64,000 nucleotides of DNA from Nocardia grenadensis NBRC 108939 (GCF_001613445.1 NZ_BDCJ01000023.1:16641-80640), one strand, 5' to 3'; positions 24,891-33,537 are shown, counted from the stretch's first letter. Notes: generated from the sequence alone by a model not told the origin. Numbers and translations are program-made.

Positions 24891-25772
24891 ATGTCTCAGG
24901 AGAAGATCCGGTCCGTCAGTGTCATCGGGCTGGGGCCGATGGGCCGGGCGATGGTGCGGGCGTTCCTCGCCGCCGGTATCGAGGTCACCGTCTGGAATCG
25001 CAGCGGCGACAAGGCCGACGCGCTGGTGGCCGAGGGGGCGAAACGTGCCGCGACCGCGGCCGACGCACTGGAAGCCAATGAAGTCGCCGTGCTCAGCCTG
25101 ACCCACTACGTGGCGATGTACGACGTACTCGGCCCGGCGGCCGGCAGTCTGCCCGGCAAGGTGATCGCCAACCTGTCCTCGGATTCGCCCGAGAACGCGC
25201 GTAAGGGTGCGGCATGGGTGCGTGAGCAGGGTGCCGAATTCCTTTCCGGCGGTTTCATGTCCGCCGGGGACAATATCGCCCACCCGGCCTCGTATGTGTT
25301 CTACAGCGGACCGCGGGAGGTTTTCGACGCCCATGCCGAACTCCTGCGGCCGTTGAGTCCGCAGGAGTACCTCGGGGTGGACGACGGTCTGGCGCAGGTC
25401 TTCTATCAGGCGCTGCTGACCGTCTTCCATCCGTGGATGCTCGCCTTCGACCAGGCGCTTGCCGTAATCGACCGCTCCGGGGCCGATATCGACCGGTTCT
25501 TGCCGTACGCCGTGCGGTCCAGCGAGGCATACCCGTTCTTCATGACCGAGTACGCCGCGGCGGCGAAGGCCGGTGGCTGGGGCGATCTCGCCGCCTTCAA
25601 GATGATGGATGCGGGCGCGCAGCACATCATCGATGCCGGTACCGAGGCCGGTGTGGATACGACGCTTTCCCGTGCGGCGCAGGGCTTGTGGCGCCGGGCG
25701 CGGAGCGCGAGCGAGCGAGCCGGACGTCCGGTGTCCGTTTTCGAACTGATGCGAGGCGGCGACTCCGCATAG
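24891..25772 (+). CDS. NAD(P)-dependent oxidoreductase, imine reductase-like
   Basis: This 293-residue enzyme belongs to the beta-hydroxyacid dehydrogenase / imine-reductase superfamily. The N-terminal Rossmann fold starts SVSVIGLGPMGRAMVRAFLA and has VTVWNRSGDKAD, where Arg after Asn points to NADPH. The C-terminal helical domain (about 165-290) includes DGLAQVFYQALLTVFHPWMLAFD, which forms the dimer active site. The usual catalytic Lys of hydroxyacid dehydrogenases is not evident, which fits imine reductases. The divergent HxlR gene is the likely regulator. The physiological substrate is unknown. Confidence 0.85.
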   Translation: MSQEKIRSVSVIGLGPMGRAMVRAFLAAGIEVTVWNRSGDKADALVAEGAKRAATAADALEANEVAVLSLTHYVAMYDVLGPAAGSLPGKVIANLSSDSPENARKGAAWVREQGAEFLSGGFMSAGDNIAHPASYVFYSGPREVFDAHAELLRPLSPQEYLGVDDGLAQVFYQALLTVFHPWMLAFDQALAVIDRSGADIDRFLPYAVRSSEAYPFFMTEYAAAAKAGGWGDLAAFKMMDAGAQHIIDAGTEAGVDTTLSRAAQGLWRRARSASERAGRPVSVFELMRGGDSA

Positions 25773-25798
25773 GTTCCGGCCGGGCCCGACCTCCGCCG

Positions 25799-26332
25799 TT
25801 ATCGGTGGGGTCCGGGTTCCGGTGCCGGATTCGCCAGGCGGGCCTTCTCCGTGATCTCGGCGGCGTACTCCATATGGTCCACGCCCGGAAGTTGCTCCAG
25901 GGTGAGGCTTTCGATATCCCAGCGCGGCCGGGCGTCGGCGATGAACCGGATGGCGTCCCGGACGAAGCGCTCGCCGGCCGGTCTGCCGATATGCGCCGAC
26001 GGCGTGTAGAGGCGGAGCCAGCCCAGCAGATCCGCTGCCGTGCCGTCGATCCCGGTGGCTTTCACGGGCTCGTCGGCCGTCGAGGTGTCCGGCAGCAGAA
26101 GGCTGGTCGGTGAGACGCCGAGCGCGACCGCCAGGGCGATCAGATCGTCCACGTCCACCCGCCGCTCACCCCGTTCGATCCGGGACAGGCCGAGCACCGG
26201 GATCTGGCGTCCGATGTCCTCGAGCCTGCGCGCCAGATCGGCATAGCCGAGGTTCATCCGATTGCGATACCGCAGGACGTTCGCGCGCACAGTATCGCCG
26301 GTGGGGCCGAGCGGGTTCTTCTTGATCACCAC
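25799..26332 (-). CDS. XRE-family DNA-binding protein
   Basis: A 177-residue protein with a lambda-repressor-like helix-turn-helix at about 14-80. It shows VRANVLRYRNRMNLGYADLARRL, LSRIERGERRVDVDDLIALA and VALGVSPTSLLLP. The C-terminal half (about 95-177) has no family I recognise. Repeats of CTATCRAAATGATG lie directly upstream and suggest autoregulation. The upstream methyltransferase is on the same strand, 157 bp away. Confidence 0.85.
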   Translation of the reverse strand: MVIKKNPLGPTGDTVRANVLRYRNRMNLGYADLARRLEDIGRQIPVLGLSRIERGERRVDVDDLIALAVALGVSPTSLLLPDTSTADEPVKATGIDGTAADLLGWLRLYTPSAHIGRPAGERFVRDAIRFIADARPRWDIESLTLEQLPGVDHMEYAAEITEKARLANPAPEPGPHR

Positions 26333-26346
26333 CTGACCAGGGTTAT

Positions 26347-26474
26347 CTATCGAAATGATGCCGTCAAATATCCTTTCGATGTAGTGATCGAGAGCACGGC
26401 CCGCGGGCTGTTCGCGGGAAAACCGATCAACCTGATACCTATCAAAATGATGTTATGTACGGTCCTTTTGATAG
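26347..26474. promoter_or_regulatory. Repeated operator-like motif upstream of XRE gene
   Basis: CTATCGAAATGATG (26347-26360) and CTATCAAAATGATG (26439-26452) are direct copies with one difference. An inverted partial copy TTTTGATAG follows at about 26466-26474. The block is AT-rich compared with its surroundings and lies immediately upstream of the XRE gene start, so it is probably its binding site array and promoter. Confidence 0.6.
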
Positions 26475-26489
26475 AAATAGCGGTTACTA

Positions 26490-27131
26490 TCAACTCGAGC
26501 GGGTCGCCATCAAATACGCCTGCCCGGTCCGCTCCCCGTCCTCGGCGCTGCGGTCGAGCCGCAACTCGATGCTGAATCCCATCGCCGTAAGGGAATCGGC
26601 GAGCTCGCCGGTCGAGATGCGATGGAAGTCCAGCGATATGGCGTTCCCGTAGCCCTCCTCCAGATGCAGGACGTCCGTACCCGACTGGAAGGCCAGCAGC
26701 AGTTTGCCGCCGGGGCGCAGAACTCGCCGGAACTCGGCGAGCACACCGCCGCGTTCGGCCGCCGGGATATGGATGAGGGAATACCAGGCCACCACGCCGG
26801 CCCGCGAGCCGTCGGGGATATCGAGCGCGGTCATGGTTCCCACCTCGAAATCGATATCCGGATAGGCGTTCCGCGCCAGTGCCACCATTGCCGGGGACAG
26901 GTCGATACCGTGGACCCGGATCCCTTGCGCTGCCAGATGAGCGGCGATCCGGCCCGGCCCACATCCGATATCGGCGACCGGACCCGAATCGCCGACCGAC
27001 TCGGCGAACGCGGTGAGTACCGCTCGGTCCCAGAACCGCCTGTCCATTTCGCCGGCCGCATGCTCGGCGTAGGCGGTGGCGATCGCGTCGTAACCGGCGC
27101 GGGTACGAGAGAGAAAACAGGATTCGGTCAC
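26490..27131 (-). CDS. Class I SAM-dependent methyltransferase
   Basis: A 213-residue methyltransferase of the Methyltransf_11/25 type. It has SAM motif I VADIGCGPGRIAAHLAAQG, the acidic loop GIDLSPAMVALAR, and motif III/post-III RVLRPGGKLLLAF. The N-terminal YDAIATAYAEHAAGEMDRRFWDRAVL is shared with small-molecule methyltransferases of actinomycetes. It may form an operon with the XRE gene downstream. The substrate cannot be inferred. Confidence 0.9.
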   Translation of the reverse strand: MTESCFLSRTRAGYDAIATAYAEHAAGEMDRRFWDRAVLTAFAESVGDSGPVADIGCGPGRIAAHLAAQGIRVHGIDLSPAMVALARNAYPDIDFEVGTMTALDIPDGSRAGVVAWYSLIHIPAAERGGVLAEFRRVLRPGGKLLLAFQSGTDVLHLEEGYGNAISLDFHRISTGELADSLTAMGFSIELRLDRSAEDGERTGQAYLMATRSS

Positions 27132-27243
27132 CGGGAAGACAGTAGTGTCCGGGGCGTAACCCGGCGGCGCTCGTGACGTTCGCGGTGCCGGGGCGTAGCT
27201 TTGGTGGTGTCGCCCCTGCGCAGACGAGGGAGAAGACCTGGTA

Positions 27244-27543
27244 ATGCCTGCTACGGATTTCAGCGGGCCCGGGATCGACGGATCGGACTGGAGACGCGGA
27301 CGGGTCTTCTGGTTCGACTCGGAGAAGGGCTTCGGCTACATAAAACCCGACGACGGAACCGATCAGGTATTCGTCGAGTACCGGTGCATAGAGACCGACG
27401 GCTACCGCACCCTGCACGCGGGTCAGCCGGTGCTGTTCGTCAGCACTGCCCGGCCCCGCGGGCACGAGGCGGTGACGGTCCGGCCGGAGGCCGGCGCCGG
27501 ACTACCCGATACCGTCCCGGGCGGCGGCCGCAGCCGGAATTAA
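27244..27543 (+). CDS. Cold-shock-domain protein
   Basis: A 99-residue protein with a cold-shock OB-fold at about 17-75. RNP1 reads SEKGFGYIKPDD and RNP2 VFVEYRCIETDG. These bind single-stranded RNA or DNA. The N-terminal 15 and C-terminal 25 residues are extra to the classical 67-residue Csp. RNP2 is VFVEY rather than VFVHF, so it is a divergent member. The gene has AGGGAGAAG upstream and its 3' end overlaps the convergent thioesterase pseudogene by 4 bp. Confidence 0.9.
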   Translation: MPATDFSGPGIDGSDWRRGRVFWFDSEKGFGYIKPDDGTDQVFVEYRCIETDGYRTLHAGQPVLFVSTARPRGHEAVTVRPEAGAGLPDTVPGGGRSRN

Positions 27544-27908
27544 CGCCGGACCCGCATGGCGCTACAGAGCGGTGCCGGCCAATCCACCGCGGCCGCTGTG
27601 AGTTCCCGGTCGAGGGCGGCCGCGGTATCGGCGGCGAACGCCGCGGCCGTCCGGCTGTGCGTTTTCGGAGTAGTACCGGATGTGGTGTTCGCCGGTGAAG
27701 AAACCGGTACCCCGGTCGGCGCGGTATTCGTCGGTGATTCCCGCCCGTTCGAAGACCCCGGTCGCGGCCGATACGCACAAGGCGAAATAGTGCGTGACGT
27801 TCATATGGTCGTTCTCGTCGCGGTAGACCTCCGGGACTGTGTATGGCCGAGCTCGCGGGGTAGCGTCACCACCTGCTCGTAGCCGGGAATCGAAATCGTC
27901 CCGGTCAT
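27540..27908 (-). pseudogene. Thioesterase-family (hot-dog) gene remnant
   Basis: Pieces of one 4HBT-type acyl-CoA thioesterase lie in three frames. From the ATG at 27908 (GGAGG upstream) comes IPGYEQVVTLPREL. After a one-base loss near 27840-27860 the next frame gives VPEVYRDENDHMNVTHYFALC, with the catalytic-type Asp/His segment, and then GFFTGEHHIRYYSE. The C-terminal part ADTAAALDRELTAAAVDWPA and MRVRR appears in a third frame. Roughly 40 residues that should lie between the last two parts are missing (junction about 27630-27665). It sits 28 bp after the mpaB-family gene, so they were probably an operon. Confidence 0.75.
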
Positions 27909-27935
27909 GATCAGCTCCTCCTCGTCCCCGGCGTT

Positions 27936-28841
27936 TCAGAGCGGCCGCACATCGATAACCTTACGCAGCCGTGCCTTGTCGCGTTCGAGCCTGCGGGCCT
28001 CGTAGGCGATGGGGAAGTACCGCAGCCGTTCCGGCAGCAGCGGGACCAGTCGGGCGAGGAACCAGCCGAGGCCGCGCAATTTCCGTTCGTCGGATTCGCT
28101 CCAGGTGAGACCCAGTTTGCGGCGGGCCGCCTCCGGCGTGGTACCCACGGTGACGAAGTACTGCATCCGGCCGAACGGGCCGGTCAGCGTCCGCCACACC
28201 GGGCGCAGCGCCCCCGGCAGCTGGGTGGGTGGGGCGATGGTCCGGATGACCTTCAGATAATCCTTCGCGGTCTGTGTGGCCTCCAGATGGTTCTCGACCT
28301 GGTCGGCGAAGAATTTCTCGAAATCGGCGTAGGTGGCCGGCAGTTCCTTGGGGGGTACCGAGAAGTTGCGCATCAGCTGCAGGGCTTCGCGGTAGTAATC
28401 CTCTTTCTCCGCCGCGGTGAGCGGGCGCTTCGAGAAGTACTTCGCGTTCTCGGAGAAGGCGAAGGTGCCGGTGTGCAGTACCCAGGCCCACGGGCCGCTG
28501 GACAGCGCGGTGTGCCGGACGCCTTTGGCGTCGGTGGTGTTGAGGGTGGTGTGCATCTTGCGTAGCCGGTCGGTCTCGCCCAGCGATTCCTCCCCGCCGT
28601 AGGTCCACATCATCACCGCCGAGAGGCTGCGTACCGCGCGGCCGACCGGGTCGGTACGGAAGGTGGAGTGGGCATCGACCACCGCGGAAATGGTGGGTTC
28701 CATGGTCTGCAGGAGGAAGGCGGAGCCCGCGGTGAGGGAGAAGGTGATCAGGCCGGTTTCTTCCCAGGTCCGGGTGCCGGGACCGAAGGGGCGGCGCTCC
28801 ACCGGAGCGTGCGTGTCGGTGGCTGCGACGGACGCGGTCAT
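27936..28841 (-). CDS. Oxygenase, MpaB family (DUF2236)
   Basis: A 301-residue member of the MpaB / rubber-oxygenase catalytic-domain family, haem-b proteins of varied oxygenase function. The signature RLRKMHTTLNTTDAKGVRHT with its conserved Arg and His is at about 92-111. It is followed by the SSGPWAWVLHTGTFAFSE helix and YYREALQLMRNFSVP. It differs from the longer MpaB-type pseudogene at 22958. It is intact, while the gene behind it (a thioesterase) has decayed. The natural substrate is unknown. Confidence 0.88.
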   Translation of the reverse strand: MTASVAATDTHAPVERRPFGPGTRTWEETGLITFSLTAGSAFLLQTMEPTISAVVDAHSTFRTDPVGRAVRSLSAVMMWTYGGEESLGETDRLRKMHTTLNTTDAKGVRHTALSSGPWAWVLHTGTFAFSENAKYFSKRPLTAAEKEDYYREALQLMRNFSVPPKELPATYADFEKFFADQVENHLEATQTAKDYLKVIRTIAPPTQLPGALRPVWRTLTGPFGRMQYFVTVGTTPEAARRKLGLTWSESDERKLRGLGWFLARLVPLLPERLRYFPIAYEARRLERDKARLRKVIDVRPL

Positions 28842-29708
28842 GCGGATCTCCCTTGATCTACTGCATCGATCTGATGAGACGATGATACTGCAAATCTCTC
28901 ACTATTGCGTTGGGAGATGCGCGCGGCGTCCTGATGAAGGGCGGGAAGTGGTTTCGGGAGCCGTACGTGACCGATGTTCGTGGAGCGGAACGCGGTACCC
29001 GAAAAAGGGGGAGCGGGGGCCGGGTGTGCGGTGGCGACGGAGCCCGGATATGAGAGCGGGCCTCGGCGAAGGGGGGGAGTTAGCCGAGGCCCGCGTAAGG
29101 TCGGCCCGGGGGGGAGGGGCCGACGGCACCGATCCTACGCGATATCGCGAAAATGCGCGCATATGGGGCCCAGGAGTTTCGAACTTTTTTCGGTGCGGAT
29201 CACAGTGTCGTGCCGGGGTCGGTGGACCATGCGGAAGAACGGCCGGAAGTGTTGTCGATCAATCGAATTGACCTACCGGTCCGTTGCATTCCGCCCAGCG
29301 GAACACGGCGATATGCGGCTCTCGCCGAGCATTGTCCGGGCCGACTTGTCGGACCCGGCTGTCACTATGCCGTTGTGCACTGTCGGCGTGCGCACGGCCA
29401 CTTCGACTGTCGTGCTCCGGAGCGCACTCGAGTAGCCGCGGAAACCGAATCGAGTGGTGCGCCACGCGCGATTTCGCGACCGGGAGCGATGGATATGAGA
29501 TCCGGTGTGTCCCGCATCCGTTGCCGGTCCGCGATGGGCCCTGGAGTAGTGGGGGAGGACGCCGGAGAACCGGATAAATCGGATGAAAACGTCGGTGGCC
29601 GCGACGATACTGCACAGTGTCGGCCGGGCGGCCGAAGCGCCTGAGGTCGGTGGCTCGCCACCGGCGATATACGACTCGTCCTTGTCGATCACTCAGTTCA
29701 GGAGAATC
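28842..29708. other. Gene-free region before the ABC transporter
   Basis: This 867-bp stretch has no supported gene. It holds a G-rich portion (29000-29130), the hairpin at 29056-29094 and, near the mpaB start, an imperfect inverted repeat (CATCG...CGATG, about 28863-28883) in an AT-richer promoter-like block. Confidence 0.5.
29056..29094. terminator. Isolated hairpin, probable terminator
   Basis: A perfect 12-bp stem (GCGGGCCTCGGC and its complement) encloses a 15-nt loop that includes seven consecutive G. It lies 215 bp upstream of mpaB and 600 bp before the ABC gene, so no annotated gene ends here; it may end a transcript I could not recognise. Confidence 0.5.
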
Positions 29709-30803
29709 ATGCCCGACGCAATAGTCGCCGAGGGTCTCGTCAAACACTACGGCCGCCGGGTGCGCGCACTCGACGGCCTCGATCTGACCGTGCCCGAAGG
29801 CACGGTCACCGCGCTACTGGGACCCAACGGAGCCGGCAAGACCACCACCGTCCGGGTGCTCACCACTCTGCTGGTGCCCGACGCCGGCCGGGCGACTGTC
29901 GCAGGGATCGACGTACTCGCCCGGCCGCGTGCGCTCCGCTCGCGGATCGGGGCCTCGGGGCAGTACGCGGCGGTCGACGAATATCTGACCGGTTTCGAGA
30001 ACCTGGAAATGGTCGGGCGGCTTTATCACATGGGCACGCGGCGCAGTAAGGAACGCGCGCGCGAGCTACTGGAGAGATTCCGTCTCAGTGATGCCGCCGA
30101 CCGCCCGGTCCGCGGCTACTCCGGCGGTATGCGCCGTCGGCTCGACCTGGCCGGGGCACTGGTGGCCAACCCGCCGGTGCTGTTCCTCGACGAACCCACC
30201 ACGGGTCTGGACCCACGGGCCCGGCTGGACCTCTGGGATGTCATCGAGGAACTCGTCGCCGGCGGTACCACCCTGCTGCTGACGACCCAATATATGGAAG
30301 AGGCCGACCGCCTCGCCGATGCCATCGCGGTCATCGACCGGGGTCAGGTGATCGCCCGCGGCACCGCCGACGAATTGAAGAGCATGGTCGGGGGTGATCG
30401 GATCGAGTTGACCGTCGATCACATCGACAATCTGGCCGTGGCCCGGCGGACGCTCGCGCCGCTGGCCGACGGCGATATCCATATCGAACCCGGGCTGCGT
30501 CGGGTGGTGGTCCCGGTCAGCGACGGATCCCAGGCGTTGGTCGCCGCCATCGGCAAGCTGAGCGACGAGGGGGTGAAGATCCAGGACGTCGGGTTGCGGC
30601 GGCCCTCGCTCGACGATGTGTTCCTCACGCTCACCGGGCATGAGGCCGAGGAAACGGCCGATGACGGCGGCGATTACGAGCAGGGCCGGACGTCCGAGGG
30701 CGGTGGGCGCCCCGGAGAGGTCCCCGCGGCGGATACGGCCGGCGGATCCGGTCCGCCGCGCGAAGTCGAAGCAATCGAGGCGATGGAAGGAAGAAGCAGA
30801 TGA
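29709..30803 (+). CDS. ABC exporter ATP-binding protein, DrrA type
   Basis: This 364-residue ATPase energises the permease encoded next. It has Walker A GPNGAGKTTT, the Q-loop region, the signature YSGGMRRRLDLAGAL, Walker B PVLFLDEPTTGLDPRARLDLW and the switch region LLLTTQYMEEADRLAD. The C-terminal regulatory part of about 130 residues is typical of the daunorubicin-resistance DrrA group, and PSLDDVFLTLTG is the family end. A Glu/Gly-rich tail of about 50 residues follows. ATG at 29709 is preceded by CAGGAGA. Its stop overlaps the permease start (ATGA), so the two are translationally coupled. It probably exports a hydrophobic compound or lipid. Confidence 0.93.
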   Translation: MPDAIVAEGLVKHYGRRVRALDGLDLTVPEGTVTALLGPNGAGKTTTVRVLTTLLVPDAGRATVAGIDVLARPRALRSRIGASGQYAAVDEYLTGFENLEMVGRLYHMGTRRSKERARELLERFRLSDAADRPVRGYSGGMRRRLDLAGALVANPPVLFLDEPTTGLDPRARLDLWDVIEELVAGGTTLLLTTQYMEEADRLADAIAVIDRGQVIARGTADELKSMVGGDRIELTVDHIDNLAVARRTLAPLADGDIHIEPGLRRVVVPVSDGSQALVAAIGKLSDEGVKIQDVGLRRPSLDDVFLTLTGHEAEETADDGGDYEQGRTSEGGGRPGEVPAADTAGGSGPPREVEAIEAMEGRSR

Positions 30804-31657
30804 CCGCGCTGGCGACCGTCGGTGATATCGGGGAGAACCCCACCTTGGTCGAGCGGCTGTCCATGGTGGTCAGCGACAGTCTGACCGTCACCAAACGCAA
30901 TGTGATCAAGATAAAGCGAGTGCCCGACGTGCTGATCTTCAGCACCCTCTCGCCGATCATGTTCGTCCTGTTGTTCGCCTATATCTTCGGTACCGCAATC
31001 AAGGTGCCCGGTATGGAGGGCGGCTACCGCGAATTCCTGATCGCGGGCATCTTCGTCCAAACAGTGGTGTTCGGGTCCACGTTCACCGGGCTCAGCCTCG
31101 CCGAGGATATGCAGAAGGGCATCATCGATCGCTTCCGCTCGCTGCCCATGGCCCCGTCCTCGGTGCTGATCGGACGCACGGTCAGCGATGTGGTCATCAA
31201 CGTGGTCAGCCTGGTGGTCATGTCACTGACCGGACTGGTGGTCGGCTGGCGGATCCGCGGGTCGGTCGTGGACGCGATCCTGGCCTACGTCCTGCTGCTG
31301 CTGTTCGCCTACGCCATCTCCTGGATCATGGCCGTGGTCGGCCTGATCGTGCGCACGCCCGAGGTGTTCAACAACGCCAGTTTCATGGTGATCTTCCCAC
31401 TCACCTTCCTGGCGAACACCTTCGTGCCGATGGACGAGCTGCCGACACCGCTGCGCGTTTTCGCCGAATGGAATCCGGTCTCGGCCCTCACCCAGGCGTC
31501 CCGGGAACTGTTCGGTAATACCGCGCCGCTCACCGCGGAGTCCACCGCCTGGTCGATGCGGCACCCGGTGGCGACCACCCTGGTCTGGGTGGTCATCATT
31601 CTGGCCGTGTTCGTCCCGCTGGCGCTGCGGCAGTACCGCAGGACCGTCAGCCGCTGA
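30800..31657 (+). CDS. ABC-2 type exporter permease, DrrB type
   Basis: A 285-residue membrane protein of the ABC-2 family with about six membrane segments. The N-terminal SLTVTKRNVIKIKRVPDVLIF is the family amphipathic region. The core holds FTGLSLAEDMQKGIIDRFRSLPMA, a conserved cytoplasmic motif, and the last third contains FPLTFLANTFVPMDELPTPL. It is the membrane partner of the ATPase before it (4-nt ATGA overlap). Confidence 0.93.
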   Translation: MTALATVGDIGENPTLVERLSMVVSDSLTVTKRNVIKIKRVPDVLIFSTLSPIMFVLLFAYIFGTAIKVPGMEGGYREFLIAGIFVQTVVFGSTFTGLSLAEDMQKGIIDRFRSLPMAPSSVLIGRTVSDVVINVVSLVVMSLTGLVVGWRIRGSVVDAILAYVLLLLFAYAISWIMAVVGLIVRTPEVFNNASFMVIFPLTFLANTFVPMDELPTPLRVFAEWNPVSALTQASRELFGNTAPLTAESTAWSMRHPVATTLVWVVIILAVFVPLALRQYRRTVSR

Positions 31658-31663
31658 GAACGG

Positions 31664-31870
31664 TCAGTTCGCGGTGGCTTCGGGACCGTCCGGAGCCGCC
31701 GCGGCGCCGTTGCGCGTATAGCCGATCCGGGGCGGTGCCGGGGCCGGCTCGGGCGGTTGTGGGCGCTTGCTGCGCACCAGCCACGCGGTACCGCCCGCAG
31801 CCGCCACCGCGGCGGCGGCCAGCAACCGATAGCGCGAACGACTGGATGGACGCAGTGGCCTCGAGCTCAT
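31664..31870 (-). CDS. Small membrane-anchored hypothetical protein
   Basis: I do not recognise the family. The 68-residue product has one N-terminal hydrophobic helix (about 15-33, LLAAAAVAAAGGTAWLV) and then a Pro/Ala-rich tail with PPRIGYTRNG. The arrangement suggests a single-pass envelope peptide. It converges on the ABC permease with only 6 bp between stops. The start is ATG at 31870. Confidence 0.5.
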   Translation of the reverse strand: MSSRPLRPSSRSRYRLLAAAAVAAAGGTAWLVRSKRPQPPEPAPAPPRIGYTRNGAAAAPDGPEATAN

Positions 31871-32060
31871 GGCACAACTCTGACACAGCCCGGCGGATAA
31901 CGCAGACCGGCAGGTCAGGGCGCTGTCATCGGCCCGGAGTGCAGCACCGTCGAGCTACGGACCGCGGGCGCGCATGGCACGATGGGCTGGTGAGTACGAC
32001 ACGCCCGGCCAGGTCGGGAGCGCACTGCGGAACAGCTCCGGCAACGAAGCGGAGTCCCTG

Positions 32061-32939
32061 GTGAACCCCCAGCAGCCCTCGACCCCGGCTCGGGTGTGTG
32101 TCCGGCACGCCGACCGCCCGACCGGTCTGTCCTGTACCCGCTGCGGCCGTCCGGCCTGCCCGGAATGCCTGCGTCCGGCCTCGGTCGGGCAGCACTGTGT
32201 CGATTGCCTACGCGCCGATCAGCGCAGCACACCGCAGATGCGGACCGTAGCGGGTTCGGCCGCGGCCCGTAGCTCGGTCCCGTTCGTCACCTACACCCTG
32301 ATCGCGCTCAACATCGTGATCTACGCCGTCACCGCGGCGCAGTCCCGCAGCGTGATGGAGAACGAGCGCGGGTCGGCCCTGTTCGTGGATTGGGTCATGT
32401 ACCCGCCCGCCGTGGCCGGCGGCGACTGGTTCCGCGTGATCGGTTCCGGGTTCCTGCACTACGGGCTGATCCACCTGCTGCTGAACATGTTCGCGCTGTA
32501 TATCGTCGGCCGCGATATCGAACTGGTGCTGGGCCGGACCCGCTACCTGGCCGTATACCTCATATCGCTGCTGGGCGGATCGGCCGCGGTGATGTTGCTG
32601 GCCCAGGACAGTCTCACGGCCGGCGCCTCGGGCGCGGTCTACGGCTTGTTCGGCGCGATCACGGTCGTACTGATCCGGTTGCGGCAGAACCCGAACAATA
32701 TGTTGATCCTGATCGCGATCAACGTGTTCATCAGCTTCTCACTACCCGGCATCTCGCTGTGGGGGCATTTGGGCGGTCTGGCCGCGGGCACGCTGGCGAC
32801 GCTCGGCGTCATGTTCCTACCCGCCTGGCTGCGGGTTCGCACGCCGGAGCGGGCCCGGTTGGTCGGGGTGCTCGCGTTGGCGGCTCTGGCGGTGGTGGCC
32901 GTCGCGGTGATAGTGCTCGCGGCGGTTTCGCTGCGCTGA
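32061..32939 (+). CDS. Rhomboid family intramembrane serine protease
   Basis: Rhomboids cut membrane proteins within the bilayer. The 292-residue protein has the catalytic serine motif GASGAVYG and the partner histidine in GHLGG, and the HYGLIHLLLNM segment of the second membrane helix. Six or more membrane segments are visible. Before the membrane part, about 12-60, there is a B-box-like zinc motif, CVRHADRPTGLSCTRCGR and CPECLRPASVGQHCVDC. GTG at 32061 is the likely start; a longer frame from 31974 lacks similarity. In mycobacteria the PH-domain gene and crgA lie in the same neighbourhood. Confidence 0.9.
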   Translation: MNPQQPSTPARVCVRHADRPTGLSCTRCGRPACPECLRPASVGQHCVDCLRADQRSTPQMRTVAGSAAARSSVPFVTYTLIALNIVIYAVTAAQSRSVMENERGSALFVDWVMYPPAVAGGDWFRVIGSGFLHYGLIHLLLNMFALYIVGRDIELVLGRTRYLAVYLISLLGGSAAVMLLAQDSLTAGASGAVYGLFGAITVVLIRLRQNPNNMLILIAINVFISFSLPGISLWGHLGGLAAGTLATLGVMFLPAWLRVRTPERARLVGVLALAALAVVAVAVIVLAAVSLR

Positions 32940-32983
32940 GCCGGACGGGCCCGGCCGCAGCTCCGACGCCGTGGGCCCCGGCA

Positions 32984-32999
32984 TGTTCAACGTGAAACA
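32984..32999. promoter_or_regulatory. parS-like site beyond the rhomboid gene
   Basis: TGTTCAACGTGAAACA matches parS at 14 of 16 positions (differences at positions 5 and 6). It lies between the convergent rhomboid and PH-domain genes, 22 kb to the right of oriC. Confidence 0.5.
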
Positions 33000-33047
33000 T
33001 TCGGCCGCGCGGAGTTCATGTGGCCATGATGCCGCCCGCCTGGGTGC

Positions 33048-33524
33048 TCAGCGCGCGGCGTCGCCACGCAACCGCAGTTCCGTCCGCACCGCGTCGTAGA
33101 CATCCTCGGGGCTCGTGCCCAGATCCCAGCGGCCGAAGATCAGCAGCCGTTCGGATCCCAGATGGTCCACATCGATCTCCAGCATCGGCGACTTCCGGCC
33201 CAGGCGGCGGTAGCCCACCACCCGGGCCCGCAGGATCTGGTCACGGGTGTACTCGGTGACGCCGGTGAGGGTGCGCAGCACCAGCCGCGGGTTCTCCCCG
33301 GGTACCACCGCGAGCCGGGGCCGCTGGCGCATTCCGAGCACGGCCAATCCCAGCAGTACCAGTGCGGCCACCCCGAGCAGGAATTTGCCGGGCAGCTCGG
33401 TCGTCAGTACCGCCGCTACCGCGAGGACCACCCCGCCACCGGCCGCCGCGATCAACGCGGGCAGGGGAGTCGTCCAGGCGAGACCGGGTTCGGTGCGGTC
33501 GGGCTGCACGCGGTGTACCTCCAT
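33048..33524 (-). CDS. PH-domain membrane protein (Rv0010c-like)
   Basis: A 158-residue protein with two membrane segments near the N-terminus (about 20-60). A bacterial PH-like domain follows, with RPRLAVVPGENPRLVLRTLTG, EYTRDQILRARVV and EIDVDHLGSERLLIFGRWDLG. In mycobacteria the equivalent gene lies next to crgA. I chose the ATG at 33524; a GTG at 33557 in the same frame would place two DnaA boxes inside the coding sequence. The function is unknown, but an envelope role is likely. Confidence 0.85.
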   Translation of the reverse strand: MEVHRVQPDRTEPGLAWTTPLPALIAAAGGGVVLAVAAVLTTELPGKFLLGVAALVLLGLAVLGMRQRPRLAVVPGENPRLVLRTLTGVTEYTRDQILRARVVGYRRLGRKSPMLEIDVDHLGSERLLIFGRWDLGTSPEDVYDAVRTELRLRGDAAR

Positions 33525-33537
33525 CTGAGGTCGAGGG

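Noticed and set aside
22000..31900. A mobile genomic island with integrase
   Set aside because: The gene content is accessory, but no integrase, transposase, inverted repeats or duplicated tRNA end could be found, so only variable content is claimed.
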